A stretch of DNA of 6,945 nt, taken from NCBI GenBank assembly GCA_016190245.1, contig JACPQY010000002.1:1-6945 (forward strand), in the 5' to 3' direction. The notes under the pieces were generated by a model, which saw only the letters and a program-made list of their open reading frames with translations, was not told the origin of the DNA and searched no databases. Shown here in pieces: positions 5,885-6,945 of this stretch (within the stretch, counting starts at the first letter, position 1; every line of letters starts with the position of its first letter). The translations under genes and the position numbers were made by a program. Source of the stretch: Nitrospirota bacterium. GTDB lineage: Bacteria; JACPQY01.

Positions 5885-6699
5885 CCGAACCCAAACGAAA
5901 AATCCTGGTGGCGGACGATGAGGAGCTCATCCGCCGCAACCTCCAGGATCTGCTCGATCGGAAGGGCTACGAGGTGGTGACATGCGCCGATGGCCGCGAG
6001 GCGCTCGACGCTTTCAAGGTCCAACCGTTCGATGCCGCCATCATCGATCTGCGCATGCCGGAGATCCAGGGCCAGGAGTTGCTCGAATACATGAAGGCGC
6101 ACGATCCGTCCGTGCCGGTCGTCGTCCTCACCGGCTACGGCACGGTCGAGAACGCGATCGAGTGCATGAAAGCCGGGGCGTTCAACTTCCTGTGCAAACC
6201 CTGCGGCAACCTGGACATTCTCAAGGTGGTCGAGAAGGCCGTCACGCATCGCGACAATCTGGTCGTGGAGGACGTCCTCGCCCGCACGGCCACGCTGAGC
6301 CTGCGCGTGGCCATCGGCCTCACGGCGGAGAGCAAGCGCGCCGCCATCACCACGTTGCTGCACCTGTGCGCAAAAACCCCGTACAACCACGACCGCTCGG
6401 CGATCTCGGTGGCCGTGGAGGAGGCGCTCTCCAACGCCTTCAAACACGGCAACAAGGGCGACGCGAACAAGAAAGTCTGGCTCGCCGCCGATATCAACGA
6501 AGAAGCCCTCCGCGTCCGTGTGGAAGACGAAGGCCAGGGGTTCAACTACCAGGAGGCCATCGCGCACCTGGAGGACGCCGACGCCCAGGGCGAGTACGGC
6601 AGCGGCCTGTTTCTCATCCAGCAGAGCATGGACAAGATCGCGTTCGAAGAGGGAGGCCGCGCGATCGTGATGACCCGGTTCCCGACCAATAGCGGCTAG
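5881..6699 (+). CDS. Receiver domain fused to RsbW/SpoIIAB-like anti-sigma ATPase
   Basis: This 272-aa response regulator has an unusual output. The receiver (1-125) has the acidic pocket D12-D13, phosphoacceptor D56 in IIDLRMP, T84 in LTGYG and K106 in LCKPCG. After a short linker, an HATPase_c_2 domain (about 135-270) resembles SpoIIAB/RsbW: N box VEEALSNAFKHGN with the putative catalytic E181 and N185, G1 VEDEGQGF (D216, G218, G220), and lid YGSGLFLIQQSMDKI. Members of that family bind sigma factors or phosphorylate STAS anti-anti-sigma proteins. There is no PP2C phosphatase domain and no DNA-binding domain, so phosphorylation of D56 probably gates the ATPase directly. It overlaps the upstream histidine kinase by ATGA, its obvious phosphodonor. 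The sigma or STAS partner is not in the window. An in-trans ATPase with another target cannot be excluded. The TAG stop lies in the CTAG that starts the next repeat. Confidence 0.93.
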   Translation: MTEPKRKILVADDEELIRRNLQDLLDRKGYEVVTCADGREALDAFKVQPFDAAIIDLRMPEIQGQELLEYMKAHDPSVPVVVLTGYGTVENAIECMKAGAFNFLCKPCGNLDILKVVEKAVTHRDNLVVEDVLARTATLSLRVAIGLTAESKRAAITTLLHLCAKTPYNHDRSAISVAVEEALSNAFKHGNKGDANKKVWLAADINEEALRVRVEDEGQGFNYQEAIAHLEDADAQGEYGSGLFLIQQSMDKIAFEEGGRAIVMTRFPTNSG

Positions 6700-6814
6700 G
6701 CTCTGTTTGAAAACCCTCCGCCGGCCACCGCAATCCTTGTAGGGGAGGGTGCTTGCACCCTCCCTCCCCCCGGGCAGGTCCACCTGTCCGCCGTGGCGGA
6801 AGGACCCGCCCCTA
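6696..6814. mobile_element. Second, right-truncated copy of the MITE-like element
   Basis: This copy matches 2656-2756 closely from CTAGGCTCTGTTTGAAAAC through the CCCCTA edge of the second hairpin. It has a few single-base differences and an 18-bp insertion, itself hairpin-forming (TCCGCC/GGCGGA at 6787-6800), between GGTCC and AAGGACC. The right inverted repeat is absent; the sequence passes instead into the 141-bp terminal repeat at CCCCTAT. The first hairpin is a 10-bp stem (6743-6752/6755-6764, TT loop). As in the other copy, the TAG stop of the preceding gene is contained in the starting CTAG. Confidence 0.72.
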
Positions 6815-6945
6815 TCTCTGAAAGCGGCTGCCCTGTCAAGGCACGGTTTTGTGCCCTTTCTTTCTCTTTTTCATCTCTCCTCGTCTTTCCTCCTGAAACT
6901 TGCCCGTTTGGAAGCTATTAGACGCGACTTCTCAGGGGGGGGTAT
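6805..6945. repeat. Right copy of the 141-bp terminal inverted repeat
   Basis: This is the exact reverse complement of 1-141. It starts inside the CCCGCCCCTAT edge of the truncated MITE-like copy and runs to the contig end. In the outward direction it presents the same hairpin, pyrimidine tract and eight-G run as the left copy. Both copies lie downstream of outward-transcribed genes (tRNA-Gln on the left, the operon on the right). Confidence 0.95.
6840..6872 (+). terminator. Possible terminator downstream of the kinase operon
   Basis: GGCAC (6840-6844), loop GGTTTT and GTGCC (6851-6855) form a short hairpin followed by an interrupted T-rich run (6856-6872). The stem is weak. The stronger GC hairpins of the preceding repeat (6743-6764 and 6787-6800) may contribute more to 3'-end formation. 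It is identical to the candidate downstream of tRNA-Gln. Confidence 0.35.

Noticed and set aside
5788-6783. Long minus-strand open frame (331 codons) opposite the receiver-ATPase gene
   Set aside because: It is antisense to a gene with complete receiver and ATPase motifs, and its start lies in the repeat. It has no recognisable domain; high GC leaves such shadows open.
1-6945. CRISPR array, phage genes, toxin-antitoxin pair or defence system
   Set aside because: No regularly spaced direct repeats, phage structural genes, nuclease or toxin motifs were seen. Repeats here are inverted, few and hairpin-forming.

Overview
The window looks like one short contig from a high-GC Gram-negative bacterium, probably assembled from a metagenome. 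High GC bias at third codon positions, an inner-membrane-anchored M23 peptidase with a coiled coil, a FapA/DUF342 protein and a soluble PAS histidine kinase suit a Desulfobacterota/Myxococcota-like or other deeply branching Gram-negative lineage. The sequence alone does not fix the phylum. The first 141 bases are the exact reverse complement of the last 141. That length and position suggest the contig was cut at a repeat shared in an assembly graph, rather than being a self-contained element with terminal inverted repeats.

Layout: the left repeat (1-141) is followed by tRNA-Gln(CUG) on the minus strand (217-290). Diverging from it on the plus strand are a membrane-anchored M23 peptidase (about 424-1443) and a NifS-type cysteine desulfurase (1508-2659), the latter behind a recognisable sigma70-like promoter. 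The desulfurase stop codon lies inside the left end of a 159-bp MITE-like element (2656-2814) with perfect 19-bp terminal inverted repeats. A small zinc-ribbon protein follows on the minus strand (2833-3048). Divergent from it is a tight three-gene plus-strand operon: a FapA/DUF342 beta-helix protein (3165-4640), a PAS histidine kinase (4637-5884), and a receiver domain fused to an RsbW/SpoIIAB-like ATPase (5881-6699). Both junctions are 4-bp ATGA overlaps. The operon ends, again at a TAG stop inside CTAG, in a second, right-truncated copy of the MITE-like repeat, which runs into the right-hand terminal repeat.

Function: the M23 peptidase and desulfurase are housekeeping-type genes (cell-wall remodelling, sulfur mobilisation). 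The three-gene operon is the most interesting part. A soluble kinase probably phosphorylates a receiver whose output is an anti-sigma/serine-kinase-type ATPase. This would couple two-component signalling directly to partner switching without a PP2C phosphatase domain, with a FapA-like protein translated just upstream. No sigma factor, STAS anti-anti-sigma protein or flagellar gene is visible here, so its target is unknown. The other notable signal is the repeat family, whose two copies both begin exactly at a gene's CTAG-embedded TAG stop codon.
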